Assembly (NCBI GenBank): GCA_024707385.1
Contig: JANPZW010000013.1
Location: 877,465 to 941,464 of the forward strand
From: Cellvibrionaceae bacterium
Lineage (GTDB): Bacteria; Pseudomonadota; Gammaproteobacteria; Pseudomonadales; Cellvibrionaceae
Reading direction: 5' to 3'
Length of the DNA stretch: 64,000 nucleotides
Both the position numbers and the translations under genes were made by a program. The number at the start of each line of letters is the position of its first letter. Position 1 is the first letter of the stretch. Below, piece after piece: positions 1-8,768 of this stretch. Under the pieces are notes generated by a model, which was not told the origin of the DNA, did not search any database, and saw only the letters and a program-made list of their open reading frames with translations.

Positions 1-713
1 GCCTGCCGAAAGAGAGCGCAGTTTCCGCGGTCGCGACGCCCCGTCCCGGCCGCGCTTCGGAGCCGCCCGCAATCACTCGGCAGGACGCGCCACCTAGAGG
101 CTCGCAGGCCAAGGGCACTCTCGACCGAACGCTGCTGGAGGCCCTGGGTTTGGGCGATGAAAATCTCTCGGACGATCAAGTGCGCGAAATCCATCACACG
201 GTGGGTTTGATGATGCGTGAAACCATAGATGGTCTCATGCAGGTTTTGCGCTCGCGCACCAGCATCAAGAACGAGTTCCGCATCAATATCACCACCATTC
301 AGCCGGTGGAAAATAACCCAATCAAATTCTCCGTTAGCGTCGATGAAGTCATGGACATCATGTTTGTGCGCAAGACGCGCGCTTATAAGGCGCCCCTGGA
401 TGCGGTGCAGGAAAGTTTTCATTCGATCGCGGATCACCAGCTGGCGGTAATTGCCGGGATTCGTTCTGCTTTCCGCTCCGTGCTCAGCAAATTTGATCCG
501 GAAACACTTGAAGAGGAATTCAAACAGACTGGCAAAGGCGGCATGTTGCCGGGTGTGATGAAAGGCCGTCTGTGGAATGCCTATCAGGATCATTACCAGA
601 AAATGGTAAATGACATGGAACGCTCTTTTCAGGAGCTGTTTGGTGACGAATTCGTACAGGCTTACGAAGACCAGATGCGTAAACTGGCCAGCGCGCGCAA
701 GCGCGATCTTTAA
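1..713 (+). CDS. tagH: TagH, T6SS FHA-domain protein (3' part only)
   Basis: The reading frame is open from base 3 to the stop at 711-713 with no credible start, so the gene begins upstream of the window. What remains is a Pro/Arg-rich linker (to about base 110) followed by the conserved C-terminal domain of TagH/ImpI/VasC proteins. The stretch NEFRINITTIQPVENNP (around bases 270-320) is characteristic of that domain. In this family an N-terminal forkhead-associated domain, not visible here, reads phosphothreonine and controls assembly of the type VI secretion membrane complex. It is followed directly by tssJ, tssK, tssL and tssM, and by a matching phosphatase and kinase, which fits a threonine-phosphorylation-controlled system. 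Family assignment rests on the C-terminal motif and context; the FHA domain itself is inferred. Confidence 0.85.
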   Translation, partial: LPKESAVSAVATPRPGRASEPPAITRQDAPPRGSQAKGTLDRTLLEALGLGDENLSDDQVREIHHTVGLMMRETIDGLMQVLRSRTSIKNEFRINITTIQPVENNPIKFSVSVDEVMDIMFVRKTRAYKAPLDAVQESFHSIADHQLAVIAGIRSAFRSVLSKFDPETLEEEFKQTGKGGMLPGVMKGRLWNAYQDHYQKMVNDMERSFQELFGDEFVQAYEDQMRKLASARKRDL

Positions 714-731
714 TTGATCGGAGAATCCCCA

Positions 732-1229
732 GTGACGAAATATTTTTTTCGAATCCTCGCGTTAATCGCCCTGCTCGCTCCGGTGTTGAGCTGCACCAAG
801 GTCAACAGCGGTGTCGTTGGCATGTTCGATCTCGATACGGATCTGAAGCTGATTTTCCTCGCGGGCAAAGACATCAACCCTGATGAAAAACACTCGCCGT
901 CGCCGCTGTTCATCCGGCTCTATGAATTGTCATCGGATCAGGCATTTAATCGCGCGGATTTTCTTGAGTTGTATGAGAAAGACGATGCTCTTCTCGGCAA
1001 GGATCTGATCGCCAAACGTGAATTGAATCGCCTTGTCCCGGGCGAGACCCAGGAAGACGCTTTTGTGTTGGATGCAAAAACCCGTTATGTCGGCCTGTTC
1101 GCGGAGTTTTACGAGTACAAAAATTCAAAGTACAAGTTGGTATTTCCCATCACATCGAAAAACGTCGTAAAAAACACCATACGTGTTGAAGTGACCGGTA
1201 ACCAGATGCTGTTGCAGCGCGCCCGATAG
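732..1229 (+). CDS. tssJ: TssJ, T6SS outer-membrane lipoprotein
   Basis: TssJ (VasD/Lip) is the outer-membrane lipoprotein of the type VI trans-envelope complex and binds the periplasmic tail of TssM. The protein starts MTKYFFRILALIALLAPVLSC, a lipoprotein signal peptide with a lipobox ending in Cys21, followed by a beta-rich domain of the usual size (about 165 aa). I chose GTG at 732 because GGAG lies at 719-722 at good spacing and the signal peptide begins cleanly there. A TTG at 714 directly abutting the tagH stop would add six residues. It lies in the operon tagH-tssJ-tssK-tssL-tssM, the standard order for this module. Confidence 0.88.
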   Translation: MTKYFFRILALIALLAPVLSCTKVNSGVVGMFDLDTDLKLIFLAGKDINPDEKHSPSPLFIRLYELSSDQAFNRADFLELYEKDDALLGKDLIAKRELNRLVPGETQEDAFVLDAKTRYVGLFAEFYEYKNSKYKLVFPITSKNVVKNTIRVEVTGNQMLLQRAR

Positions 1230-1270
1230 CGCCCCGCCATGGACGCTCCATCCACAAGCACGGAAAACTT

Positions 1271-2605
1271 ATGTCTTTAGAATCAAAAGTTGTCTGGTCC
1301 GAGGGGATGTTTCTCAACCCCCAGCATTTTCAGCAGCAGGACCGCCATTTCGAGTATTACGTCAACGGCCGCTGCAATACCTTGATCCCCTACGGTTGGG
1401 GATTCAAGGATTTTGAACTCGATCAGCAATTGCTCAACCTCGGCAAGATTTCCCTGCAACGGGCAAGCGGGATTTTTCCCGATGGCACACCCTTTAATTT
1501 CCCCGATAACGACGATCCACCGCCGGTCATCGAAATTGCGGAGAACATAAAAAATACCGTGGTATATCTCGCCGTGCCGGTGCGGCGCCCGGGTGCGGTT
1601 GATGTTCTCCCGCAAGACAGCAAGCAGGGCCTTGCCCGTTTCTACTCACAGGAGCAGAACGTTCGCGATGTCACCGTGGAAAGCGGAGACAGCCAAAAAT
1701 TGCAGATCGGCAAACTGCGTCTGCGTCTGCTGTTGCAGACCAATGACTTGAGCGGCTTTGCTTATATCCCACTGCTGCGCATCAATGAAGTGCGGCAGGA
1801 AAAGGATGTGGCGCTGGACGAGCGCTGTATTCCCTCCGTGCTGGATTGCAAAGCCACTTTGAATCTTTCTGCTTTTATAGTGGAGCTGCACGGTTTATTG
1901 CGGCACAGGGCGGAAGCGATTGCCGGACGCCTGGCGGATGCACGGCGCGGCGGCACTGCGGAAGTTGCCGATTATATGCTCCTGCAGGTGATCAATCGGG
2001 TTGAGCCGATGGTAGAACATATGGGTCGGATTGACGGCCTGCACCCTCTGCAACTGTTCAATTATTTGGTGCAGATGATTGGCGAACTGGCTACTTTCGT
2101 CGCCCCCAATCGCCGCCCGCCGGAGATGCCGGTTTATCTCCACGCGGATCTGGAACAGACCTTTACGCCGCTGGTGCAGACCCTGCGCAAATACCTGTCC
2201 ATGGTGTATGAGCAGACCGCCATCTCCATGAATCTGGCGGAGAAAAAATACGGCGTGCGGGTGGCGGAGATCACCGATCGTTCACTGCTCACCAGCGCCT
2301 CGTTTGTGCTTGCCGTGCGCGCCGATGTGAACGATGAAATGATCCGCTCGCGGTTTCCCGCACAGATCAAAATTGGCCCGGTGGAGCGCATCCGCCAGCT
2401 GGTCAACGCGGCCATGCCCGGTATCGAGCTCAAACCTTTGCCGGTGGCACCGCGACAGATTCCTTTCCGCGCCGGGTATACCTATTTCGAGCTGGACCAG
2501 CACAGCCAGTTCTGGAAGGAGATGAGCAGTTCCGGTGGTTTCGCCATGCATGTGGGTGGTGATTTTCCCGGTTTGGAGATGGAATTCTGGGCAATCCGCC
2601 GCTGA
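1271..2605 (+). CDS. tssK: TssK, T6SS baseplate subunit
   Basis: TssK (ImpJ/VasE) is the trimeric baseplate adaptor that links the phage-like tail to the TssL/TssM membrane complex in the cytoplasm. The N-terminus carries the family signature WSEGMFLNPQHFQQQDR (residues about 9-25), and the 444-residue length is normal for the family. It starts at ATG 1271, about 40 bases after tssJ, and ends 16 bases before tssL, so co-transcription is very likely. No defects were seen. Confidence 0.95.
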   Translation: MSLESKVVWSEGMFLNPQHFQQQDRHFEYYVNGRCNTLIPYGWGFKDFELDQQLLNLGKISLQRASGIFPDGTPFNFPDNDDPPPVIEIAENIKNTVVYLAVPVRRPGAVDVLPQDSKQGLARFYSQEQNVRDVTVESGDSQKLQIGKLRLRLLLQTNDLSGFAYIPLLRINEVRQEKDVALDERCIPSVLDCKATLNLSAFIVELHGLLRHRAEAIAGRLADARRGGTAEVADYMLLQVINRVEPMVEHMGRIDGLHPLQLFNYLVQMIGELATFVAPNRRPPEMPVYLHADLEQTFTPLVQTLRKYLSMVYEQTAISMNLAEKKYGVRVAEITDRSLLTSASFVLAVRADVNDEMIRSRFPAQIKIGPVERIRQLVNAAMPGIELKPLPVAPRQIPFRAGYTYFELDQHSQFWKEMSSSGGFAMHVGGDFPGLEMEFWAIRR

Positions 2606-2621
2606 TCTGAGGTAACTCTTT

Positions 2622-3527
2622 ATGACGGACGACAACGACCGCACGGTTTTCAAACCCACCCCAGGCGGGGATCGCAATTCCATGCGGCCGACGCCTGGTC
2701 GCCGTTCCGGGGCGACTGAAATCGGCCGCACCCGCCCGGCCGCTCCGGCCGAGCCCAATCTGTCGGCCGCCTCGGCGCCCCCGCCCAGCGGTGGTCGCGC
2801 CGGCTATGAACAGGTGAAATTCAATACCACCCTGGGATTGAATCCGCTGGTCAACGCCGCCTCCACTCTCATCGCCGTCTTCGAGAAAACCCGTCACACC
2901 ACTCGCCACCCGGATGTTGGTGGTCTGCACAAGCGCCTCGTCAATGAAGTGCGCAGTTTCGAGCAGAAGGCGAAAGACTTCGGGATAAAACCGGAAATTA
3001 TTCTCGCGGCCCGTTATCTGCTCTGCTCCGCGTTGGATGAAGCGGTGCTGCACACGCCCTGGGGCGATGAAAGTGCCTGGGGACAGCACACGCTGCTGAG
3101 CATTTATCACGGCGAGACGTTTGGCGGCGAAAAGTGCTTCGTCATTCTCGATCGCATGCTGCAGGCGCCGGCGGAAAATCTCGCCATGCTGGAACTCTTC
3201 TACCTCTGCCTCAGCCTGGGATTCGAGGGCAAATATCGTTTGCTGAACCGCGGTCGCGATCAGCTGGACATGCTGCGCGACAATCTCCATCGCACCATCC
3301 GCAACCAACGCGGCGATTTTGAACGCGAACTTTCCGGGCAATGGCAGGGGCTTGGGCGGGTTCGCAAAACCCTTTATCACTACGTGCCTGTGTGGGTCGC
3401 CGCCAGCGTCTTCGCCGTTCTGGTGGTGGTCGGCTACGCGGGATTCACTTATTGGATGCGCGCGGCCTCGGATCCGGTCGTGAACAAACTCGACACGATT
3501 ATCGCGTCGCCGGCGCAGCGCGAATAA
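2622..3527 (+). CDS. tssL: TssL (DotU/IcmH family), T6SS inner-membrane protein
   Basis: TssL is an inner-membrane component of the type VI membrane complex. It has a cytoplasmic DotU-type helical domain and a single C-terminal membrane anchor. The conserved core includes SALDEAVLHTPWG, FGGEKCF and LGFEGKYR. The only membrane segment is at about residues 255-280 (VWVAASVFAVLVVVGYAGF), leaving a short periplasmic tail of about 22 residues. No OmpA/MotB peptidoglycan-binding domain is present. The first 60 residues are disordered, Pro/Arg/Thr-rich and include NDRTVFKPTPGG (Thr8, Thr13) and RPTPG (Thr24). In Agrobacterium, phosphorylation of an N-terminal threonine of TssL by PpkA recruits the FHA protein; Thr8 is a reasonable candidate here by inference. 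Confidence 0.93.
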   Translation: MTDDNDRTVFKPTPGGDRNSMRPTPGRRSGATEIGRTRPAAPAEPNLSAASAPPPSGGRAGYEQVKFNTTLGLNPLVNAASTLIAVFEKTRHTTRHPDVGGLHKRLVNEVRSFEQKAKDFGIKPEIILAARYLLCSALDEAVLHTPWGDESAWGQHTLLSIYHGETFGGEKCFVILDRMLQAPAENLAMLELFYLCLSLGFEGKYRLLNRGRDQLDMLRDNLHRTIRNQRGDFERELSGQWQGLGRVRKTLYHYVPVWVAASVFAVLVVVGYAGFTYWMRAASDPVVNKLDTIIASPAQRE

Positions 3528-3605
3528 CCGGGGTCAGCGCGGCTGACTCAATAATGATTGACGCTGCGCCCGGATGGCGCCGCACAGGATGGATAAACAG
3601 CGGTC

Positions 3606-6600
3606 ATGCAGAAACTGAAAAACTTCTTTACTCACCCCGTCACCATATCGTTGATCGGCCTGATCGCGATCTCCCTGTTGATCTGGTTTGTCGGCCCGCA
3701 TATCAAGTTTGGCGAGAACAACCACGCGCCTCTGGCGAGCGTCACCGCCCGTCTGGTCTGCATCATGATTGCCCTGGTGCTGTGGGGCCTCAACAATATC
3801 TGGATCCAGGCGCGCAGCAAAAAAACCAACAACGATCTGGTCGCCGGTCTGCAGGAAAGTCAGGAGAGCCTGCGCCAGGGCGGCTTTTCCGAGCAGACTG
3901 CGGAAGAGATGTTCCAGATCAATGAGCGGTTCAACCAGGCGCTGGATACCTTGCGCCGTTACAAATTCAAAGGTGCACGCGGCAACCGCGCGCTCTACGA
4001 ACTGCCCTGGTACATCATCGTCGGCCCGCCCGGTTCCGGTAAAACCACTGCCCTGGTCAATTCCGGCCTTGAATTTCCCCTGGCCGAAACCTTTGGCCGC
4101 GGCTCGCTGCAGGGGGTGGGTGGAACGCGCAATTGCGATTGGTGGTTTACGAATGAAGCGGTGTTGATCGATACCGCGGGGCGCTACACCACCCAGGACA
4201 GTCACAAGGCGGTGGACGCCAGTGCGTGGGAGGGTTTTCTCGAACTGTTGCGCCGCAATCGCCGCCGCCGGCCCATTAATGGCGCTGTGGTGGCGATCAG
4301 TCTGCAGGATCTGCTGATGCAAACCGAGGACGAGCGCGCCGCCCAGGCCAAGACCATTCGCGCCCGGCTCGACGAGCTGATGGATAAGCTGCAGATCCGC
4401 TTTCCCGTGTATCTGATGTTCACCAAATCGGATCTGGTCAGCGGTTTTAGTGAATTCTTCGAAGACTTCAGCCGTGAGGAGCGCGAGCAGGTGTGGGGTA
4501 TATCCCTGCCCGACGCGCCCCAGGCCGATAGCGCGCCGGACTTTGACTTCCTGCGCAACGAGCTCACCAATCTCACCCGCAATCTCTATGCACGGGTGTT
4601 GTGGCGCATGCATCAGGAGCGCGACAGCAAGCGGCGCGCCGCCATCCAGGGATTCCCGCAGCAATTCGAAAATCTGCGCGGCATCGCCGAACAGTTCGTG
4701 CGCCAGACCTTCGCGTTCAACCGCTTTAAGTTTCAGCCCTACCTGCGCGGTGTGTATTTCACTTCCGGCACCCAGGACGGCACCCCGATTGATCGCCTGA
4801 TGGCATCGGTGGCGGCCAATTTCGGCTTTGCCCGGGATGTGGCCCAGTTGCCGCATCAGCAGGGCAAGAGCTTCTTCCTGGCGAAGCTGTTCCGCGAGGT
4901 GATTTTTCCCGAGGGCGAACTGGTGGGTTCCAACGCCTCCTATGAGCGCACCATCCGCTGGCTGCAGCGAGGCGCCTACGCTCTGATGGTGCTGGCGGTT
5001 GTCGGGCTCGGGCTGGTGTGGTCCGGCAGCGTCATGCGCCATCGGGCTTTTATGGAAGACGTGAATGCCCACGTGGAGGAGTACCAGACCGCCGCGACCA
5101 AGATTGCGCCGCAGAATCACGATGCCCGTCAGGTCCTGCCCGCTCTGGCCGCGCTGGAGCAGGCGTCCCTGGTGTACGACCAGCAGGACCATCCCTGGCT
5201 GACCAGTCTGGGTCTTTACGACGTGCGGGTCGATGGCAAAGCGGACGACGCCTATCGCCGCAAGCTCGAGACGGATTTGCTGCCGCGACTGATCACCAGC
5301 ATGGAAGGCGAGCTGGAAAAAGGTTATGAAGGGCGTGATCTCTACGACACCTTCCGTATTTACATGATGTTCCAGAAAACCGATCGCATGGAGATGCAGC
5401 GGGTACGCGAATGGTTTGTCGGCTATTGGGAAACCACTTTGCGCGGCGAGGGTACGCGGCGCAAAGAGCTGGAACACCATCTGGACAACCTGCTGCAGCG
5501 GACTCCGCCACCGAGCACTCTGAACGCCCGCCTCGTGAAAGATACCCGCGCGCTGATTCTGCGCGAGCCGGTGGCGCAGCGGGTCTACTCCCGCGTGCGC
5601 AGCAATCCGCTGTACAACCGCAAGGTCGACCTGCTGACAGCGTTCGGCGCACCGGTGCGCACCTCCTTCAAAATCGACAGCGAGGTACAGCGCGCGCTGT
5701 TTATCCCGGTGATGTTCACCAAAGAGGGTTACGACAGTATCGATCTTTCGCCCAAATCCGCCCTGGTGGCGGATATCGTGAACGAGCGCTGGGTGTTGAC
5801 CGATGATGAAAACGCGCGCATCGATTTCATCACCGAGGACCTGGATGACGTCAGTGAACAGGTGAAGAATCTCTACCTGAATGAATATGTGCAGGTGTGG
5901 GACGAAGTGTATAAAAATCTCGCGGTCACCGAATTCCGCAACCTGCGCCATGCGGAGGAGGTACTCGCGAATCTGGTGGATCCAGTTTATTCCCCGCTCG
6001 CATCCATCCTCCAGGTCGGTCAGCGCAATACCCAGTTGCGCCCGTCACAGGAGGATGTGGAAGGCTTGGCGGCGAAGAATCCGAAAAAGGGCGGCCGGGT
6101 AGCGCAGATGGCCACCGCCGCCCTGATCGACCAGTACGAAGGCACTCCGGTGGATAAACACTTCCGCGACCTCAATGCCCTGGTGGCGGAAGGTCGGGGT
6201 GATATGGCGCCGGTGGCCACAATTCTCACCAAGCTGCAGGGCCTGAAGGATTTCATGACTGATATCTCCATCAGCCCCGAGCCCGGTCAGCAGGCGTTCA
6301 ACCATGCGCGCGCGCGCTTCGACACCAGTGCCGGCAACGCCATTACCGACGTGCGCGCCTATTCCCAATCGCTGCCGGAGCCGGTGCGCCAGTGGTTGTC
6401 CACCCTCGCGGACCAAAGCTGGCGAGTGCTGCTCGACGCTGCCCGCGGCCACGTCAACAACGAATGGCGCGCTCAGGTGCACCGCCCCTACAGCCAGACG
6501 CTGCAGGGACGCTACCCGTTAAACCGCTCCTCCAACGACGAAATGGCGCTGTATGACTTCTCGGAGTTTTTCAAACCCGGCGGCACCATGGATACGTTCT

Positions 6601-7178
6601 TCACTGAGTTTATGGCGCCTTTTGTCAGCACCCGCGGTGGTATACGCAACCGTGTGGTGGACAACTACACCCTCGGTTTTTCCGAGGAAGTGCTGCGCCA
6701 AGTGAGCAACGCCAGAGCGATCAAAGATATTTTTTATCGCGAGAGCCCCGACAGTATCGCCGTGACCATGGAGCTGCGACCGCGCGCCATGGAGGAGCGG
6801 GACGCGCGTTTCACTCTGGATGTGGGAGAGGAGCGACTGACCTACAACCACGGGCCGAAGTTCTGGAAAACGGTGCGCTGGCAGGCGAACCAGGACAATA
6901 TGCGAGTGCGCATGGTGTTCGAGGATTTGCAGGGCAGCCAGTATGACCGCTCGTTTCAAGGCGGTTGGGCGTGGTTCCGCCTGCTGGATTCGTCCTATGT
7001 GGAGAAAACCAGCCAGTCCAACATTTATCTGGTGACCTTTTCCGCGGGCGATGACCGCGCAGGGGCGCAGCGCGATGCCCACAAGATCACCTATGAAGTA
7101 AAAACCAAAAGTGCCGACAGCCCTTTGCGACGCGAAGTCCTCAGCGCCTTCCGGGCACCGGAATCCATCGTTCCGTAA
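3606..7178 (+). CDS. tssM: TssM (IcmF family), T6SS inner-membrane scaffold
   Basis: TssM is the large inner-membrane protein that spans the periplasm and connects TssL to TssJ. At 1190 residues it has the full family length. Membrane segments lie at about 13-33 and 47-65, with a third at about 452-475. Between them is a cytoplasmic NTPase-like domain with an intact Walker A, GPPGSGKTT (residues 140-148), and a Walker B-like DTAGRY (189-194). The remainder is the periplasmic IcmF-related and TssM C-terminal region. ATG at 3606 gives a start right before the first membrane helix. It lies in the operon after tssL. The intact Walker A places it among the TssM proteins that may hydrolyse ATP; many homologues have lost it. 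Confidence 0.96.
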   Translation: MQKLKNFFTHPVTISLIGLIAISLLIWFVGPHIKFGENNHAPLASVTARLVCIMIALVLWGLNNIWIQARSKKTNNDLVAGLQESQESLRQGGFSEQTAEEMFQINERFNQALDTLRRYKFKGARGNRALYELPWYIIVGPPGSGKTTALVNSGLEFPLAETFGRGSLQGVGGTRNCDWWFTNEAVLIDTAGRYTTQDSHKAVDASAWEGFLELLRRNRRRRPINGAVVAISLQDLLMQTEDERAAQAKTIRARLDELMDKLQIRFPVYLMFTKSDLVSGFSEFFEDFSREEREQVWGISLPDAPQADSAPDFDFLRNELTNLTRNLYARVLWRMHQERDSKRRAAIQGFPQQFENLRGIAEQFVRQTFAFNRFKFQPYLRGVYFTSGTQDGTPIDRLMASVAANFGFARDVAQLPHQQGKSFFLAKLFREVIFPEGELVGSNASYERTIRWLQRGAYALMVLAVVGLGLVWSGSVMRHRAFMEDVNAHVEEYQTAATKIAPQNHDARQVLPALAALEQASLVYDQQDHPWLTSLGLYDVRVDGKADDAYRRKLETDLLPRLITSMEGELEKGYEGRDLYDTFRIYMMFQKTDRMEMQRVREWFVGYWETTLRGEGTRRKELEHHLDNLLQRTPPPSTLNARLVKDTRALILREPVAQRVYSRVRSNPLYNRKVDLLTAFGAPVRTSFKIDSEVQRALFIPVMFTKEGYDSIDLSPKSALVADIVNERWVLTDDENARIDFITEDLDDVSEQVKNLYLNEYVQVWDEVYKNLAVTEFRNLRHAEEVLANLVDPVYSPLASILQVGQRNTQLRPSQEDVEGLAAKNPKKGGRVAQMATAALIDQYEGTPVDKHFRDLNALVAEGRGDMAPVATILTKLQGLKDFMTDISISPEPGQQAFNHARARFDTSAGNAITDVRAYSQSLPEPVRQWLSTLADQSWRVLLDAARGHVNNEWRAQVHRPYSQTLQGRYPLNRSSNDEMALYDFSEFFKPGGTMDTFFTEFMAPFVSTRGGIRNRVVDNYTLGFSEEVLRQVSNARAIKDIFYRESPDSIAVTMELRPRAMEERDARFTLDVGEERLTYNHGPKFWKTVRWQANQDNMRVRMVFEDLQGSQYDRSFQGGWAWFRLLDSSYVEKTSQSNIYLVTFSAGDDRAGAQRDAHKITYEVKTKSADSPLRREVLSAFRAPESIVP

Positions 7179-7201
7179 GACTTGCAGATGAGATCAGTCG
7201 C

Positions 7202-7972
7202 ATGAATGGACACAACAGCAGCGGACACAGCAGCAACCCGGTCATAGTGCCGCAGGCCACCGGCCTGTTCGGCAAGTTGCCAGCGCACGGGGATTTTATC
7301 CATCGCAATCTGCCGACCAAACTGATCAACGAATGGGACGCCTGGCTGCAGACGTTTATCGGCAGCACCCAGGAGCGCCTCGGCGATGCGTGGTTGGAAA
7401 TCTACCTCACCAGCCCTATCTGGCGTTTCTGCCTGTCGGCCGGCACTCTGGACAGCAACGCCTGGGCGGGGATCTGGTTGCCCAGCGTCGATCGCGTCGG
7501 CCGTTATTTCCCTTTCTCCATCCTGCGCCGCTTGCCCGAACGCACCTCCCTGGCGGCTTTTCTGAGCAATCAGGGTGAATGGTTTACATCGGTGGAAAAC
7601 TTGGCGTTGAAAGCACTCGACGGCCAGCTGCCAGTGGATCGCCTTCTTGACGAGCTGACACAGGCCAAGCCCAGTGTCAGCGACGCCTACCAATACCAGG
7701 GCCAGCCGCGGCCGGATGCCGGACTGGTGGTGGATCTGGATTTTGATGACCCGGTGGTGACACCGGCCCTGCCGCATCTGCTGGACGCCTTCGTCAGTAG
7801 TGCATTCAACAGCTACAGCCTTTGGAGCACCGCCGGCTCCGAGCGCGTTGAGCCTTGTGTATTTGTCACCCCGGCCATGCCGCCGGTCGCCGGTGCCGCC
7901 GCCATGCTGGACGGCCTCTGGGAAGACTGGGAGTGGTCCGTACCGGTGCGACCGCTGCGACCGCACGCGTGA
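7202..7972 (+). CDS. tagF: TagF, T6SS-associated post-translational repressor
   Basis: TagF (ImpM family) is a cytoplasmic accessory protein that represses type VI assembly post-translationally in Pseudomonas, acting on the FHA protein independently of or alongside the kinase/phosphatase pair. The N-terminal signature is seen at about residues 20-45: GLFGKLPAHGDFIHRNLP, then a Trp-rich NEWDAWLQ. Further family features are SPIWRF and GRYFPFS. Length (256 aa) is typical. It sits between tssM and the PP2C phosphatase gene, a common arrangement in systems with threonine-phosphorylation control, and ends 13 bases before the phosphatase start. Confidence 0.9.
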   Translation: MNGHNSSGHSSNPVIVPQATGLFGKLPAHGDFIHRNLPTKLINEWDAWLQTFIGSTQERLGDAWLEIYLTSPIWRFCLSAGTLDSNAWAGIWLPSVDRVGRYFPFSILRRLPERTSLAAFLSNQGEWFTSVENLALKALDGQLPVDRLLDELTQAKPSVSDAYQYQGQPRPDAGLVVDLDFDDPVVTPALPHLLDAFVSSAFNSYSLWSTAGSERVEPCVFVTPAMPPVAGAAAMLDGLWEDWEWSVPVRPLRPHA

Positions 7973-7985
7973 TTGGGAGCCCCTT

Positions 7986-8756
7986 TTGAGCAGCAATTCC
8001 TTGAATGACCGAACCTTTCGCCGCCCTATAGACTGGCGCAGCGGCGCTTGCACCGACGTGGGTGCAGTGCGTGCCATCAATGAAGACGCCCTGGTCGAGC
8101 GCGCGGATATAGGTCTGTGGGCCGTCGCGGACGGTATGGGCGGCCACGAAGTGGGCGACGTGGCGAGCCGCATGATCGTCGAACGCCTGGCGCGCCTGGA
8201 GGGTAATGAGAGCCTCAGTGATTTCGTCGATATGGTGGAAGAGGCGTTGCTGGATGTGAATCGAGACATTCTCGACTATGCCGATGTCATGTTCGACAAG
8301 GCGACCATGGGTAGCACCCTGGTGGCGCTGGTGATCCGCGGCCGCGTAGGGGTGTGTCTTTGGGCCGGCGACTCCCGGCTCTACCGTCTGCGCAACCACC
8401 AGCTGACCCAGCTCTCCCGCGACCACAGCCATGTGCAGGAGCTGATTGAAATGGGCGCGCTTGAACCCGAGGAAGCCGCCCGACATCCGAACGCCAATAT
8501 CATCACCCGCGCCATCGGGGTTGAAGAGGACGGCTTCATTGATATCAACGTATTCAATGCCCAGATCGGCGACGCTTTCCTGCTGTGCAGTGATGGTCTG
8601 CACAACATGGTGCCGGAGGCGGATCTGTCGCGCATTCTCGGTGGGCGCGATACCCGCTTGATGGCAGAAGAGCTGGTGCAGGCTTCCCTCGCCAAAGGCG
8701 CGCCGGACAATGTGTCGGTGGTGGTGGTCCGGGGTGAACCCGGTAAATTTGGCTGA
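7986..8756 (+). CDS. pppA: PP2C-family Ser/Thr phosphatase of the T6SS (PppA/Stp1)
   Basis: This is a PPM/PP2C metal-dependent phosphatase expected to remove phosphate from the FHA protein and/or TssL, opposing the kinase encoded next. Motifs in order are the metal-binding ADGMGGHEVGD, AGDSRLYRLR, DHSHV, CSDGLHN and the C-terminal GAPDNVSVVVV. The frame extends upstream into tagF, but the start is best set at TTG 7986, with GGGAG at 7975-7979 as ribosome-binding site. That gives 256 residues, the usual length for these phosphatases. It is followed 12 bases later by ppkA. The start codon is inferred; the family call is secure. Confidence 0.92.
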   Translation: MSSNSLNDRTFRRPIDWRSGACTDVGAVRAINEDALVERADIGLWAVADGMGGHEVGDVASRMIVERLARLEGNESLSDFVDMVEEALLDVNRDILDYADVMFDKATMGSTLVALVIRGRVGVCLWAGDSRLYRLRNHQLTQLSRDHSHVQELIEMGALEPEEAARHPNANIITRAIGVEEDGFIDINVFNAQIGDAFLLCSDGLHNMVPEADLSRILGGRDTRLMAEELVQASLAKGAPDNVSVVVVRGEPGKFG

Positions 8757-8768
8757 CGATCTCCGGCG

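Noticed and set aside
3534..5951. 805-codon open frame on the minus strand opposite tssM
   Set aside because: Shadow of a GC-rich coding region: tssM on the plus strand is a clear full-length family member, and the antisense translation is His/Gln/Leu-rich without any motif.
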